Shown here in pieces: positions 26,762-35,682 of a stretch of 64,000 nucleotides of DNA. The notes beneath the pieces are model-generated. The model was given only the letters and a program-made list of their open reading frames with translations, was not told the origin of the DNA and did not search any database. Position 1 is the first letter of the stretch. The number at the start of each line of letters is the position of its first letter. Source of the DNA: Geitlerinema sp. PCC 7407 (GTDB lineage Bacteria > Cyanobacteriota > Cyanobacteriia > PCC-7407); the NCBI RefSeq assembly GCF_000317045.1, contig NC_019703.1:4596934-4660933 (forward strand). The letters run 5' to 3'. The position numbers and the translations under genes are program-made.

Positions 26762-27298
26762 TCAGGGCCGGTGGCTGCGGCGCAGCTCGGTGATCTGATC
26801 GGCCAGATCGAGCAGCGATGGGGGCATGTCTGGGCCGGTGAGAATGACATCGACGTGGTTGGGGCGGGTGCGCAAAAATTCCAGCACTTCTGCCTCAGGA
26901 ATCAGGCCGAGGTGAATGGCAAGGCTGAGCTCGTCGAGGACAATCAGGGAATAGCGGCCCTCCGCGACCACGGTGCGGGTGTGCTGCCAGAGCTCTTGGA
27001 GCGATCGCGCTTCGCTCTCCTCGATTTGGGGCGTGTCGATGCAGCGGGGCAGATTGCAGCGGATCCACTCCAGGTTTTCGCCGAGGCGCACAGGGTGCTC
27101 ATGCCCTTGATGGATGCCGCCCTTGAGAAACTGCACCACCAGCACAGGAGTCCCTTGGCCCGCGATGCGGAGGGCCTGGGCCATCACATTGGTGAAAAAG
27201 CTGCGGTGGGGGCTGGTGAAAACCTGAATCAGCCCCTCTAGCACGTAGGGCCGAGAGACAGCGGGATTGAGAGACGGGGCTTCTAGCTGCGAAACCAT
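26762..27298 (-). CDS. CobO/CobA-like corrinoid adenosyltransferase homologue lacking Walker A
   Basis: 178 residues from ATG 27298. The overall match is to CobO/BtuR adenosyltransferases: ALRIAGQGTPVLVVQFLKGG, the Walker B-like YSLIVLDELSLAIHLGL and VILTGPDMPPSLLDLADQITEL. In the family the sequence before ALRxxG is a P-loop (GNGKGKT/S). Here residues 28-36 read TSPHRSFFT, with no GxGK[ST]. ATP binding by the normal loop is therefore lost or altered. It may be a divergent paralogue with another role. An earlier GTG start at 27325 is possible. Confidence 0.8.
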   Translation of the reverse strand: MVSQLEAPSLNPAVSRPYVLEGLIQVFTSPHRSFFTNVMAQALRIAGQGTPVLVVQFLKGGIHQGHEHPVRLGENLEWIRCNLPRCIDTPQIEESEARSLQELWQHTRTVVAEGRYSLIVLDELSLAIHLGLIPEAEVLEFLRTRPNHVDVILTGPDMPPSLLDLADQITELRRSHRP

Positions 27299-27547
27299 AG
27301 GGCCTGGGGAAAGTGCGGTGGTCACGATGGCGGTCCCGTCCAGAGCGAACCCCATCGGTCTCGACATCGATAGACAAAATATAGTGTATCTCTCGCAAAA
27401 ATTCCCCGCCAAACGCTAGATATCTATTCACCTTCGGTTCAAACTTTGCTGCCCATTTCCCCACGTCCCCTGACAATCCCCTAGCGCTGACGGGTTTGCT
27501 TCCCCGAGTCCTGCTGTATTCTGGGAGGGATTCTTGAGGCATTTCCC

Positions 27548-28273
27548 ATGGCTTGGCAGCGTCCCGATGGTCGCCAACCCGATGAACTGCGCCCGGTGCA
27601 CTTCATCCGCAACTTTACTCGCTTCGCGCCGGGGTCGGTGCTGACCAAGTGCGGGGATACCCAGGTTTTGTGTACGGTGACGGTGCAGCCCGGGGTGCCG
27701 AGGTTTTTGGAGGGCAGCGGCCAGGGCTGGCTGACCGCGGAGTATCGGATGCTGCCAGGGGCGACGCCCCAGCGCCAGTCGCGGGAGTTTCTCAAGCTGT
27801 CGGGCCGGACCCAGGAAATTCAGCGGCTGATCGGCCGGAGTCTGCGGGCAACGCTGGATATGCAGGCCCTCGGGGAGTACACGATCACGGTGGATGCGGA
27901 CGTGCTGCAGGCGGATGCGGGCACGCGGACGGCGTCGATCACCGGGGGGTTCGTGGCGCTGCAAGACGCGATCGCCCACCTGATGGAGCGAGGAGATTTG
28001 GCGCGATCGCCCATTTGCCGGCAAGTTGCGGCGGTCTCGGTAGGCCTGCTAAAAGGCGAGGCCTTCTTGGACCTAAACTATCCCGAGGACGTGGCAGCGG
28101 ACACCGACTGCAACGTGGTGATGACCGACGAGCTCCAGATCATCGAGATTCAGGGGACCGCCGAAGAAGGCAGCTTCAGCCGCGCCCAGCTTAACCAAAT
28201 CCTCGATTGCGCCGAAAAGGGCATTCGAGAGCTGCTGGAAGCCCAGCGCCAAGCCCTAGAAAGTCGCGCCTGA
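27548..28273 (+). CDS. rph: Ribonuclease PH
   Basis: 241 residues. A phosphate-dependent 3'-to-5' exonuclease that trims tRNA precursors. The start ([17 protein letters not shown]), the phosphate-site region GRSLRATLD and the conserved [17 protein letters not shown] and [20 protein letters not shown] segments are complete. Length matches the hexameric enzyme. Confidence 0.96.
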   Translation: MAWQRPDGRQPDELRPVHFIRNFTRFAPGSVLTKCGDTQVLCTVTVQPGVPRFLEGSGQGWLTAEYRMLPGATPQRQSREFLKLSGRTQEIQRLIGRSLRATLDMQALGEYTITVDADVLQADAGTRTASITGGFVALQDAIAHLMERGDLARSPICRQVAAVSVGLLKGEAFLDLNYPEDVAADTDCNVVMTDELQIIEIQGTAEEGSFSRAQLNQILDCAEKGIRELLEAQRQALESRA

Positions 28274-28639
28274 AAAGCCAATCAAACCGGTTTATTAACT
28301 GAAGTTAATCAACTTATTTGAAGGCAACGGATTTTGGCGTTTCGCTTTGTAATTTGAGTTTAAAAATTATTGCAAAGCCGTGAGCGGGCGATCGCTTTTT
28401 TGACAATCAGATCCCTTGCTGGGTAACGCTTTGGAGGGTTCGCTGATTAAATCGAGGCAGCGATCGCGCCTCGATTTTTTTGTGGGCCATTTCGCCATCT
28501 TTGAGACAATCAAAAGGGCCGAACGCCACAACCCTTCGCGCCTCTAGTGATCCACTGGGATTCTTTCATTTTTGGGGAGAACCCGTCACCCTTTTCCGCT
28601 TCACCGGACGCTAGCCCTCAGCAGAATGGAGAAATCTCT
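28274..28639 (+). other. Intergenic region upstream of chlB
   Basis: Holds a 16-bp palindrome ATTAACT-GA-AGTTAAT (28294-28309), an A/T-rich middle, and an intrinsic terminator (28449-28481). The true chlB promoter must therefore lie in the last 160 bases. GGAGAAATCTCT precedes the chlB ATG. Confidence 0.5.
28449..28481 (+). terminator. Intrinsic terminator with HIP1 in its loop
   Basis: Perfect stem AAATCGAGGC/GCCTCGATTT, nine-base loop AGCGATCGC containing HIP1, then a run of seven T. It lies 175 bases after the rph stop and before chlB. Confidence 0.85.
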
Positions 28640-30166
28640 ATGAAATTGGCCTACTGGATGTATGCAGGCCCCGCGCACATTGGCACCCTTCGCATCGCCA
28701 GTTCTTTTAAGAACGTCCATGCCATTATGCATGCCCCTCTGGGGGACGATTACTTTAATGTCATGCGATCGATGCTGGAGCGGGAGCGCAACTTTACCCC
28801 CGTGACCACCAGCGTGGTCGATCGCAACGTCCTCGCCCGCGGCTCCCAAGAAAAAGTCGTTGACAATATCGTGCGCAAGGACGGCGAAGAGCACCCCGAC
28901 TTGATTGTGCTGACGCCGACCTGCACCTCCAGCATCTTGCAAGAAGACCTGCAAAACTTTGTGGAGCGGGCTCAGCTCGACTCGAAGGGCGATGTCCTGC
29001 TGGCCGATGTCAACCACTACCGCTACAACGAACTCCAGGCCGCCGATCGCACCCTCGGCCAGATTGTGCGCTTCTACCTGGACAAGGCCGCCAAAAAAGG
29101 CGAACTGCCCAGCGGCAAAACGGAGCAGCCCTCCGTCAACATCATTGGCCTTACCACCCTCGGCTTCCACAACAATCACGACTGCACCGAGCTGAAGCGA
29201 CTGATGGCCGACCTGGGCATTACGGTGAACGCCGTCTTGCCCGAAGGCGCATCGGTCCAGGATCTCAAGAACCTGCCGCGAGCCTGGTTTAACCTGATCC
29301 CCTATCGAGAACTGGGGCTCTCGACCGCCCAGTATCTCCAAGAACACTTTGGGACGCCCTACGTGGACGTGACGCCCATGGGCGTTGTGGAGACGGCCCG
29401 CTGCCTGCGCCAGATCCAGGCGGTGCTCAACGAGCAGGGGGCAGCGGTCAACTACGAAGCGTACATCGAGGAGCAAACCCTCCACGTCTCCCAGGCCGCC
29501 TGGTTTTCGCGCTCCATCGACTGCCAAAACCTGACGGGCAAGAAGGCAGTGGTCTTTGGGGACAACACCCACGCGGCTGCCATCACCAAGGTGCTGGCGC
29601 GGGAGATGGGGATTCAGGTGGTCATGGCGGGTACCTACTGCAAATACGATGCAGACTGGTTCCGCGAACAGGTCGGCCCCTACTGCGATGAGGTGCTGAT
29701 CAGCGAGGACAATGCGGAAATCGCCAATGCGATCGCCCGCCTAGAGCCCGCCGCCATCTTCGGCACCCAGATGGAGCGCCACGTCGGCAAGCGCCTGGAT
29801 ATTCCCTGCGGAGTCATTTCGGCCCCCATTCATATTCAGAATTTCCCCATTGGCTACAAGCCCTTTGTCGGCTACGAAGGCACCAATCAGCTGGTGGACT
29901 TGATTTACAACTCCTTCACCCTGGGTATGGAGGACCACCTACTGGAAATCTTTGGCGGTCACGACACCAAGGACGTGATCACCAAAGAAATGGCGCCCGA
30001 TTCTGATCTGAACTGGACCAAAGATGGTCTGGCTGAACTGAACAAAATTCCTGGGTTTGTACGCGGCAAAGTCAAGCGCAATACTGAACGGTTTGCGCGC
30101 GATCGCGGCCTGAGCGATATCAACGCTGAGGTGCTCTACGCTGCCAAAGAGGCAGTGGGTGCATAA
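28640..30166 (+). CDS. chlB: Light-independent protochlorophyllide reductase subunit B
   Basis: 508 residues, the ChlB half of the catalytic NB-protein of dark-operative protochlorophyllide reductase, which reduces ring D of protochlorophyllide using electrons from ChlL. The start [20 protein letters not shown] and [11 protein letters not shown] (Asp36, the unusual aspartate ligand to the [4Fe-4S] cluster in this family) are seen; [13 protein letters not shown] holds a Cys ligand. The C-terminal PCP-red-like region ([36 protein letters not shown]) is complete. chlL and chlN are not in the window. Confidence 0.97.
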   Translation: MKLAYWMYAGPAHIGTLRIASSFKNVHAIMHAPLGDDYFNVMRSMLERERNFTPVTTSVVDRNVLARGSQEKVVDNIVRKDGEEHPDLIVLTPTCTSSILQEDLQNFVERAQLDSKGDVLLADVNHYRYNELQAADRTLGQIVRFYLDKAAKKGELPSGKTEQPSVNIIGLTTLGFHNNHDCTELKRLMADLGITVNAVLPEGASVQDLKNLPRAWFNLIPYRELGLSTAQYLQEHFGTPYVDVTPMGVVETARCLRQIQAVLNEQGAAVNYEAYIEEQTLHVSQAAWFSRSIDCQNLTGKKAVVFGDNTHAAAITKVLAREMGIQVVMAGTYCKYDADWFREQVGPYCDEVLISEDNAEIANAIARLEPAAIFGTQMERHVGKRLDIPCGVISAPIHIQNFPIGYKPFVGYEGTNQLVDLIYNSFTLGMEDHLLEIFGGHDTKDVITKEMAPDSDLNWTKDGLAELNKIPGFVRGKVKRNTERFARDRGLSDINAEVLYAAKEAVGA

Positions 30167-30180
30167 AACCAGTTGGCGCG

Positions 30181-30202
30181 AGAAGGGGCGATCGCCCCTT
30201 CT
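30181..30202. repeat. 22-bp perfect palindrome centred on HIP1
   Basis: AGAAGGGGCGATCGCCCCTTCT, 14 bases after the chlB stop. It contains HIP1 in its centre. Without a loop it is more likely a protein or DNA-structure site than a simple terminator. Confidence 0.7.
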
Positions 30203-30220
30203 GCGTCTAAATCATGTTTG

Positions 30221-30247
30221 GAGCAGCGCCTTGCTGCTCTTTTTTTT
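30221..30247 (+). terminator. Intrinsic terminator of chlB
   Basis: GAGCAGC-GCCTT-GCTGCTC stem-loop followed by eight T in a row, 54 bases after the chlB stop. Confidence 0.9.
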
Positions 30248-30374
30248 AATCTTTTTGCCCCTTTTTGGCGCGGGCGTTCATTTTGGTGGTGCGAGGGGGA
30301 GCTAAGCTAACCGATTTGCCGGAAAGACTGGGTTTGATGAAAAGATTGGGGGCCGACCTAGGCAAGGTTTGGCC

Positions 30375-30794
30375 CTATTCGCCACCCCAAGCCGATTCCC
30401 AGTCTGGGCATTTCTCCTCTTCGGCGCCGTAGGGATGCATGGCGCACACAAAAGCAACGCCATTGTAGGAGTGGCCGTGATAGTTGCAGCAGCCTGCGCA
30501 GGCGGCATGCTCATTCAAGATGGGCTCGACGGTTTGAGCAAAGGGTTGGGCTGTCTCCTCGACAGAATGTTCAAACAGCGTCAGCGCGTCCGCAATGGTT
30601 TCAAAGAAATCATCTAGCTGCTGATCGAGATCCGGAAAAAGCTGGTGTTGAACTTGTTCAGCAAATTCTTCAACGCCTGTGAAGAAGGCATCGGTTTTGT
30701 CGACCAAGTCTTGGGAAATTTCGAGCACGCGCTGCTCAGCATCCGTGGCGATCGCCTCCCAGGCCTTCCAAAATTCCGTTGACCAGTCTTCCAT
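30375..30794 (-). CDS. Helical protein with Cys/His-rich C-terminus
   Basis: 139 residues, function unknown. Residues 1-95 are acidic amphipathic helices (many Glu, Asp, Phe) likely to pack as a bundle. The end has a striking cluster: HAACAGCCNYHGHSYNG, then VCAMHPYG, then EEKCPDWE. That gives five Cys and four His within ~45 residues, suggesting a metal site or an Fe-S/zinc knuckle. The aspartate/tryptophan ending CPDWES is also unusual. It does not match a family I can name; such a tail appears in small cyanobacterial proteins annotated as hypothetical. Confidence 0.75.
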   Translation of the reverse strand: MEDWSTEFWKAWEAIATDAEQRVLEISQDLVDKTDAFFTGVEEFAEQVQHQLFPDLDQQLDDFFETIADALTLFEHSVEETAQPFAQTVEPILNEHAACAGCCNYHGHSYNGVAFVCAMHPYGAEEEKCPDWESAWGGE

Positions 30795-30866
30795 ATTGTC
30801 TGTACTCCAGGCCGTTACGCTCTCTTTTTAGACCCTCTGACCCGCACCTTTACCCGAGAGTTTCGG

Positions 30867-31250
30867 TTAGTCCCGGCGCAGCCGTCTCAGCTCGTCTTGC
30901 AGCGACTGGACCTGCTGACGCAGCCGCTCGACATCATCTACGGGCGGCGCTCCGGCCGGTTGGGACGATGCGTTCGGTTCTTCATCATCCACAATCTCGA
31001 TGCGGCGAGGCTCCCGGGGCTGATCAGGCACCGGCTCTGCCCCAGGCGTTTGGGCCTGCTGCACCAAGTCATCCACCATGCGCCGCGCCTCTTCGGTGGT
31101 CATTTCACCGCGAGCCACCAGTTCATCTGCCAATTTCTGAGCTTGAGCCCGCAGCTCTGTCAGCTTTGTTCCTGCTTTTTCACCCGCGTAGGAAGCAAGG
31201 CCTACCCCCAGATAGACCGCTTTCTGAAACAGATCGCTAAAGCCGCTCAT
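30867..31250 (-). CDS. Phasin-like coiled-coil protein
   Basis: 127 residues from MSGFSDLFQKAVYLGVG. The N-terminal half is helical with an alanine/leucine pattern (KLTELRAQAQKLADELVARGEMTTEEARRMVDDL) like PhaF/phasin-type polyhydroxyalkanoate-associated proteins. A Pro-rich acidic linker follows, and the C-terminus ends in a short coiled coil (VERLRQQVQSLQDELRRLRRD). The phasin link is structural resemblance, not proof. It lies ~140 bases downstream of the SRP RNA gene on the same strand. Confidence 0.75.
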   Translation of the reverse strand: MSGFSDLFQKAVYLGVGLASYAGEKAGTKLTELRAQAQKLADELVARGEMTTEEARRMVDDLVQQAQTPGAEPVPDQPREPRRIEIVDDEEPNASSQPAGAPPVDDVERLRQQVQSLQDELRRLRRD

Positions 31251-31390
31251 GTGCCGATCCCTCAAGCTAGAAAGGTTGAAGTGATTTCTGCTTTCAGGAT
31301 ACGAAGAAAGGGAGGCGACTGCCCACCGCGAGCATGGCGCAATTTACGGGGAATTTTGGGCGGTCTTCCGCCCTTTCGGGGTAAAAATGC

Positions 31391-31483
31391 AAAAGACCCG
31401 GAGACCACGCCTGTTACAAGCATCCCGTATTGCTGCTACCTTCCGGTCCTGACAAGATTTGGGCGTTGTAACCGCATGGGTCC
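31391..31483 (-). ncRNA. ffs: Signal recognition particle RNA, small bacterial type
   Basis: On the minus strand the segment GTCAGGACCGGAAGGTAGCAGC is the SRP RNA apical domain that binds Ffh: the GGAA tetraloop region and the AGCAG/AGGTCAGGACC internal loop are recognisable. The RNA starts GGACCC and ends GGGTC, which pair to close the helix, and GGTTACAACGCC pairs in part with GGCGTGG near the other end. TTTTGCATTTTTA follows as terminator. Length ~93 bases, the short form without an Alu domain. The exact ends are estimated. Confidence 0.9.
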
Positions 31484-31570
31484 GAGTCAACTTTAGGATA
31501 ACACTATTTGGCGATCGCCCGCAGCTCCAGAGAAACTTTGGCGGGGCGATCGCCTCGGGTTCACAAATCC

Positions 31571-32818
31571 CTAACGCTTGGGCCGCTGCACAATCGTTTC
31601 GAGGACTCGCTTTTTGCCCTTCGGATCGATGCCCACTAGGCGCACATACTCGCTCGGGTGGTCAGCAATGCAGCTTTCAAGAGCGGCGATCGCCTCCTCA
31701 GGGCGCGCCGTATCCAGCGTGGCGCAGCAGTTCCACGAATTGGTCCGGAAGCGGCGCTCATCCACCACCTCGATACCCACCCGGTGGCCATTGCGCACCA
31801 GTTGGCGCACCTGCTCCGCCACCTCAGAGGTCAAGGGCGAGCTTGAGGCACTACTGCCACCGGAGGAAGGCGGTCTAGACACCGGCACCGAAGGCGCTGC
31901 GGCAGGCGCGGACGGCGCGGACGGAGAGTGCGAATCCATCAGCACCCGGTTATACTCCTCCGCCAGTCGCGACGTGCGCACCCGCTCCTGCTCCTGCACC
32001 ATCAGGTAGCCAAACTCCAGCAGGCGCTCCAGCGTGAAGCGCGGCTTCTGGAACGTGGGGGCTCCTTCCTTGCTGTTGAGCAGGCGGAAAGACACCTGCT
32101 CCACGCCCACCTCCTGAATAAAGCGGCGCACCTGCTCGTCATAAAAGCGCGATCGCAGCGCCCCAAAGAAATCGATCGACTGCGCCGGAAACGTATCTAC
32201 CAAGCGCTCAAAATCTTGGCGGGACAGGCCATCATCCGAAAAAATCCCGCTCACAATGCCGACGCGATCCTCATAGTCCGGATCCCAGTAAAACTTCTCC
32301 ATCCGGCCATCGCGGATCAGCGGCGCATACAGCGTCGAGAAATCATTCCCCGTCACCAAAATCGGCACCCGCGGCAGCGGCTTCTCATCGTAGCTGCCCG
32401 GCAGCTGCACATTCGTCGGATTATCCGCAATATTCATCAGCGTCGCATTCACGAGCTGAGTATTCACCGTATACTGCGTCCCGCCGTCAAAACGGCCCGC
32501 CCCCGCATCCAAATCATTAATCATCAAAACGCACATCCGGCCGCGCGTCCGGATATACTCCCCCGCCTCCCGGTAGCGCAGCCGGATCAGACGCGCCGGA
32601 TCGCCCGCATCCGGGCTCTCCAGTTCCCCCGCCGACATATGCACCGGCTCAATTCCCATCCGCTCAAACACCAGCTCACACTGGAAAGACTTTCCCTCCC
32701 CCTTGCGGCCGTGGATTCCCAAAATGAGCGGAACCTTGACCCCCGGCAAGTCTAGAAAATTCTTCGTAATATGCACCGCGACCTTATCCAGGAATCGCGG
32801 CGAAACATAAAAACTCAT
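31571..32818 (-). CDS. rca: Rubisco activase with RbcS-like (SSUL) tail
   Basis: 415 residues. Residues 1-~295 are an AAA+ ATPase of the Rubisco activase family: Walker A HGRKGEGKS (Lys43, Ser44), Walker B VLMINDLD (Asp102, Asp104). A Ser/Pro/Ala linker follows, and the last ~90 residues (EVAEQVRQLVRNGHRVGIEVVDERRF to the end) are a Rubisco small-subunit-like domain. In cyanobacteria this tail recruits the protein to Rubisco and to carboxysomes. The gene lies downstream of rbcS, separated by an intrinsic terminator, so its expression probably depends on read-through or its own promoter. Confidence 0.95.
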   Translation of the reverse strand: MSFYVSPRFLDKVAVHITKNFLDLPGVKVPLILGIHGRKGEGKSFQCELVFERMGIEPVHMSAGELESPDAGDPARLIRLRYREAGEYIRTRGRMCVLMINDLDAGAGRFDGGTQYTVNTQLVNATLMNIADNPTNVQLPGSYDEKPLPRVPILVTGNDFSTLYAPLIRDGRMEKFYWDPDYEDRVGIVSGIFSDDGLSRQDFERLVDTFPAQSIDFFGALRSRFYDEQVRRFIQEVGVEQVSFRLLNSKEGAPTFQKPRFTLERLLEFGYLMVQEQERVRTSRLAEEYNRVLMDSHSPSAPSAPAAAPSVPVSRPPSSGGSSASSSPLTSEVAEQVRQLVRNGHRVGIEVVDERRFRTNSWNCCATLDTARPEEAIAALESCIADHPSEYVRLVGIDPKGKKRVLETIVQRPKR

Positions 32819-32841
32819 CGCCTTTCACCCTCCATCTATGC

Positions 32842-32869
32842 AAAAAGGGGGGCAGAAACCCTACCCCCC
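32842..32869 (-). terminator. Intrinsic terminator between rbcS and rca
   Basis: Minus strand GGGGGGTAG-GGTTT-CTGCCCCCC (nine paired bases, one G-U), then five T. It lies 60 bases after the rbcS stop and 24 bases before the rca start. Confidence 0.85.
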
Positions 32870-32928
32870 AATCTTTGAGATACCTTGTTATATCTGCGTT
32901 CTAGCCTCTAAAGGCACAAGCCACCGAC

Positions 32929-33270
32929 TTAGTAGCGGTAGCCGCCGCTGTTGGGCTTGTGAACGATGAAGCTGAGCGTTTGGCACTGCTTGATGTTGTC
33001 GAAGCCGATCACGCGGATGTAGCAGTTGGGGTACTCAGAACGGCACTGTTGCACTTCGTTCAGGACCTCTTGAACGCTGTTGGCGCTGAACAGAGGCAGC
33101 TTCCACATCGTCCAGTACACTTCGGTGGGGTTAGAGGTTTCGTTGAACTCAACCGCCGCGAAGTAGCCCTGATCCAAGATGTACTGGACCTGACGAGCGA
33201 TCTGCGCATCCGACAGAGGGGGCAGATAGGAAAGGGTTTCGAAGCGACGCTCTTTCTTTAGTGTTTGCAT
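32929..33270 (-). CDS. rbcS: Ribulose bisphosphate carboxylase small subunit
   Basis: 113 residues, normal for cyanobacterial Form [25 protein letters not shown] is the typical start, and [42 protein letters not shown] the core. Four copies cap each end of the L8S8 complex. The gene is third in the rbcL-rbcX-rbcS set. Confidence 0.98.
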   Translation of the reverse strand: MQTLKKERRFETLSYLPPLSDAQIARQVQYILDQGYFAAVEFNETSNPTEVYWTMWKLPLFSANSVQEVLNEVQQCRSEYPNCYIRVIGFDNIKQCQTLSFIVHKPNSGGYRY

Positions 33271-33302
33271 GACTTCCTTTGATTTTGTTGCGCAAGCTAG
33301 AT

Positions 33303-33716
33303 TTAATCGGGTTCAGAACCGGGCTGAGCCTCAGGTTCTGGGGAGTCAGGCAGGGTCATTTGCGTAATGCGCTCCAGGTACTGGCGGCGGTACTCGACGT
33401 TGGCTTGCTGGATACCGCTTTGCACCATTTCTGGCAAAAACTCGGCAATTTCTTCAGCCAAATGCTGTCGCACCGTCATGACGCGAAACGCCAGTTCCTG
33501 GTTTGCTTGCAGCAATTCTTGCAGATAGGCTTCACCATCTTGGAGCTTGCCAGTCGAGGAGAAACTACTAAGCCAGTGGCCGCGGGGGGGATCGGTCTCA
33601 TTGAGCTGATTAACGATGACCCGCACAGCTTGGTACGTCAGATAGCTGATCGTGACCTTGGCCGTTTGCTTCGCAAGACTTTTGAGATCCATAAGCTGGT
33701 TTACCGTGACCCCCAT
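33303..33716 (-). CDS. rbcX: Rubisco assembly chaperone RbcX
   Basis: 137 residues. RbcX is a helical homodimer that clamps the C-terminal tail of RbcL during holoenzyme assembly. The N-terminal helix region [28 protein letters not shown] and the motif [35 protein letters not shown] are characteristic. The C-terminal ~20 residues are acidic and variable. It sits between rbcL and rbcS, the usual cyanobacterial order. Confidence 0.96.
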   Translation of the reverse strand: MGVTVNQLMDLKSLAKQTAKVTISYLTYQAVRVIVNQLNETDPPRGHWLSSFSSTGKLQDGEAYLQELLQANQELAFRVMTVRQHLAEEIAEFLPEMVQSGIQQANVEYRRQYLERITQMTLPDSPEPEAQPGSEPD

Positions 33717-33833
33717 CCCAACCGTTGATTTGGATAGGGCTGAGTGCTTAGGGGCTAGCGCCAGCGACCGCTGAGGCGCTCATGGCCGGGGCCGGGCGCT
33801 GCCCTCTAAACACTACTAGCCGATAGCCGGAGA

Positions 33834-35264
33834 TCAGACGGTATCAACAGTCTCGAACTCGAACTTGATTTCCTTCCAAACTTCGCAAGCAACGGCGAGT
33901 TCAGGAGACCACTTAGCTGCTTCGCGGATGATGTCGCCGCCTTCGCGGGTGAGGTCACGACCTTCGTTACGAGCTTGGACGCAAGCTTCCAGAGCAACGC
34001 GGTTTGCGGTTGCGCCAGGAGCGTTGCCCCAGGGGTGACCGAGGGTACCACCACCGAACTGGAGGACGGAGTCGTCGCCGAAGATTTCCACCAGAGCGGG
34101 CATGTGCCACACGTGGATACCACCGGAAGCCACTGCCATCACGCCAGGCATAGCAGCCCAGTCTTGGGTGAAGTAGATACCGCGAGACTTGTCTTCTTCG
34201 ACGTAGTTTTCGCGCAGCAGGTCAACGAAGCCCATGGTGATGGCTTTGTCGCCTTCGAGCTTACCCACGACGGTACCGGTATGGATGTGGTCACCACCGG
34301 ACATCCGCAAGCACTTGGCAAGGGTCCGGAAGTGCATACCGTGGTTCTTTTGACGGTCGATCACGGCGTGCATTGCACGGTGGATGTGCAGCAGCAGGCC
34401 GTTGTCGCGGCACCACTTGGAGAGGGTGGTGTTGGCGGTGAAGCCTGCAGTGAGGAAGTCATGCATGATGATGGGCATGCCGAGCTCTTTGGCGAACTCA
34501 GCGCGCTTGAGCATTTCTTCGCAGGTGGGGGCGGTCACGTTGAGGTAGTGACCCTTGACTTCGCCGGTTTCAGCTTGGGCTTTGTGGATGGCTTCTGCAA
34601 CGAACAGGAAGCGATCGCGCCAGCGCTGGAAGGGCTGGGAGTTGATGTTCTCGTCGTCCTTGGTGAAGTCGAGACCACCGCGCAAGCACTCATACACAGC
34701 GCGGCCGTAGTTCTTAGCAGACAGACCGAGCTTGGGCTTGATGGTGCAGCCGAGGAGAGGACGACCGTACTTGTTGATCTTGTCGCGCTCAACTTGGATG
34801 CCGTGGGGAGGACCTTGGAAGGTCTTCAGGTAGGCAACGGGGATGCGAAGGTCTTCGAGACGCAGGGCCTTGAGGGCCTTGAAGCCGAAGACGTTACCCA
34901 CGATGGAGGTCAGCAGGTTGGTGACGGAGCCTTCTTCGAACAGGTCGAGGGGGTAGGCGATGTAGCAAATGTACTGGTTGTCTTCGCCCCGCACAGGCTC
35001 GATGTCGTAGCAACGGCCTTTGTAGCGATCGAGGTCCGTTAGCAGGTCGGTCCACACCGTGGTCCAGGTACCGGTGGAGGACTCAGCTGCTACTGCTGCA
35101 CCAGCTTCCTCGGGAGGAACGCCGGGCTGGGGGGTCACTCGGAAAGCCGCCAGGATGTCGGTATCCTTGGGCGTGTAATCCGGAGTGTAGTAGGTCAGCT
35201 TATAGTCTTTAACTCCGGCCTGGTACCCAGTTTTCGCCTGAGTCTTTGTTTGGGCGTAAGACAT
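33834..35264 (-). CDS. rbcL: Ribulose bisphosphate carboxylase large subunit, Form IB
   Basis: 476 residues. The active-site regions are intact: GCTIKPKLG (Lys of the CO2-activating region nearby), [17 protein letters not shown] (carbamylated Lys, Asp, Glu), the loop 6 segment VGKLEGD and [10 protein letters not shown]. The Form IB N-terminus ([15 protein letters not shown]) and C-terminus (FEFETVDTV) match beta-cyanobacteria and plants. The RbcX-binding EIKFEFE motif is present near the C-terminus. AGGAAGGG precedes the start. Long AT-rich upstream region carries candidate regulatory sites. Confidence 0.99.
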   Translation of the reverse strand: MSYAQTKTQAKTGYQAGVKDYKLTYYTPDYTPKDTDILAAFRVTPQPGVPPEEAGAAVAAESSTGTWTTVWTDLLTDLDRYKGRCYDIEPVRGEDNQYICYIAYPLDLFEEGSVTNLLTSIVGNVFGFKALKALRLEDLRIPVAYLKTFQGPPHGIQVERDKINKYGRPLLGCTIKPKLGLSAKNYGRAVYECLRGGLDFTKDDENINSQPFQRWRDRFLFVAEAIHKAQAETGEVKGHYLNVTAPTCEEMLKRAEFAKELGMPIIMHDFLTAGFTANTTLSKWCRDNGLLLHIHRAMHAVIDRQKNHGMHFRTLAKCLRMSGGDHIHTGTVVGKLEGDKAITMGFVDLLRENYVEEDKSRGIYFTQDWAAMPGVMAVASGGIHVWHMPALVEIFGDDSVLQFGGGTLGHPWGNAPGATANRVALEACVQARNEGRDLTREGGDIIREAAKWSPELAVACEVWKEIKFEFETVDTV

Positions 35265-35344
35265 AAATTTCCCTTCCTAAGGAATCACTTAACCTTGACT
35301 AGTTTCGCCTATTCAGACCTCCCCAAAATCTTTTCGACGAGGAC

Positions 35345-35357
35345 CTGAACAGTTCAG
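35345..35357. promoter_or_regulatory. 13-bp palindrome in the rbcL upstream region
   Basis: CTGAAC-A-GTTCAG, perfect, 81 bases before the rbcL ATG, probably in the leader. Candidate operator or RNA stem; no regulator is named by it. Confidence 0.45.
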
Positions 35358-35486
35358 ATGAAGATAGCTTTGCTTGGTTAGCTAAGGATTTCTCGCGGCT
35401 AACGCTTTTTAAGCAATGGGATTGGGATTCGCCAAATTTTTCTTCTTGTACCCAACCGGGCACTTCCAAGAATATATCAGGAATTC

Positions 35487-35533
35487 TATAAGTTATATTT
35501 CGAATCTTCTTTATGTTTTTATAAGTTTTATTT
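35487..35533. promoter_or_regulatory. Paired 14-bp direct repeats upstream of rbcL
   Basis: TATAAGTTATATTT at 35487-35500 and TATAAGTTTTATTT at 35520-35533 differ at one base and start 33 bases apart, about three helical turns. The second also contains ATAAG-N5-TTTAT, similar in shape to LysR-type RbcR/CbbR sites. They lie 220-270 bases from the rbcL start and may overlap its promoter. Confidence 0.5.
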
Positions 35534-35682
35534 ATAGAGCCTTGTTTCTTGATTGCATTGTGCTTTTGGGTGGGAGATCTGGGGGCTGGGATCACTCAAG
35601 TCGTAGGGCGATCGCGAACCCAAGGAACGCACAACTGATGCCCGCTGTCAATGTTTTAAACGAGTTTTTGAGACGTTAGGAA

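Noticed and set aside
33975-35042. Plus-strand open frame of 355 codons opposite rbcL
   Set aside because: Antisense frame of a highly biased coding region; composition is an artefact of rbcL codons.
35416-35679. Plus-strand open frame of 87 codons in the rbcL upstream region
   Set aside because: AT-rich, unlike the genome's coding DNA, with no ribosome binding site; overlaps the direct repeats.
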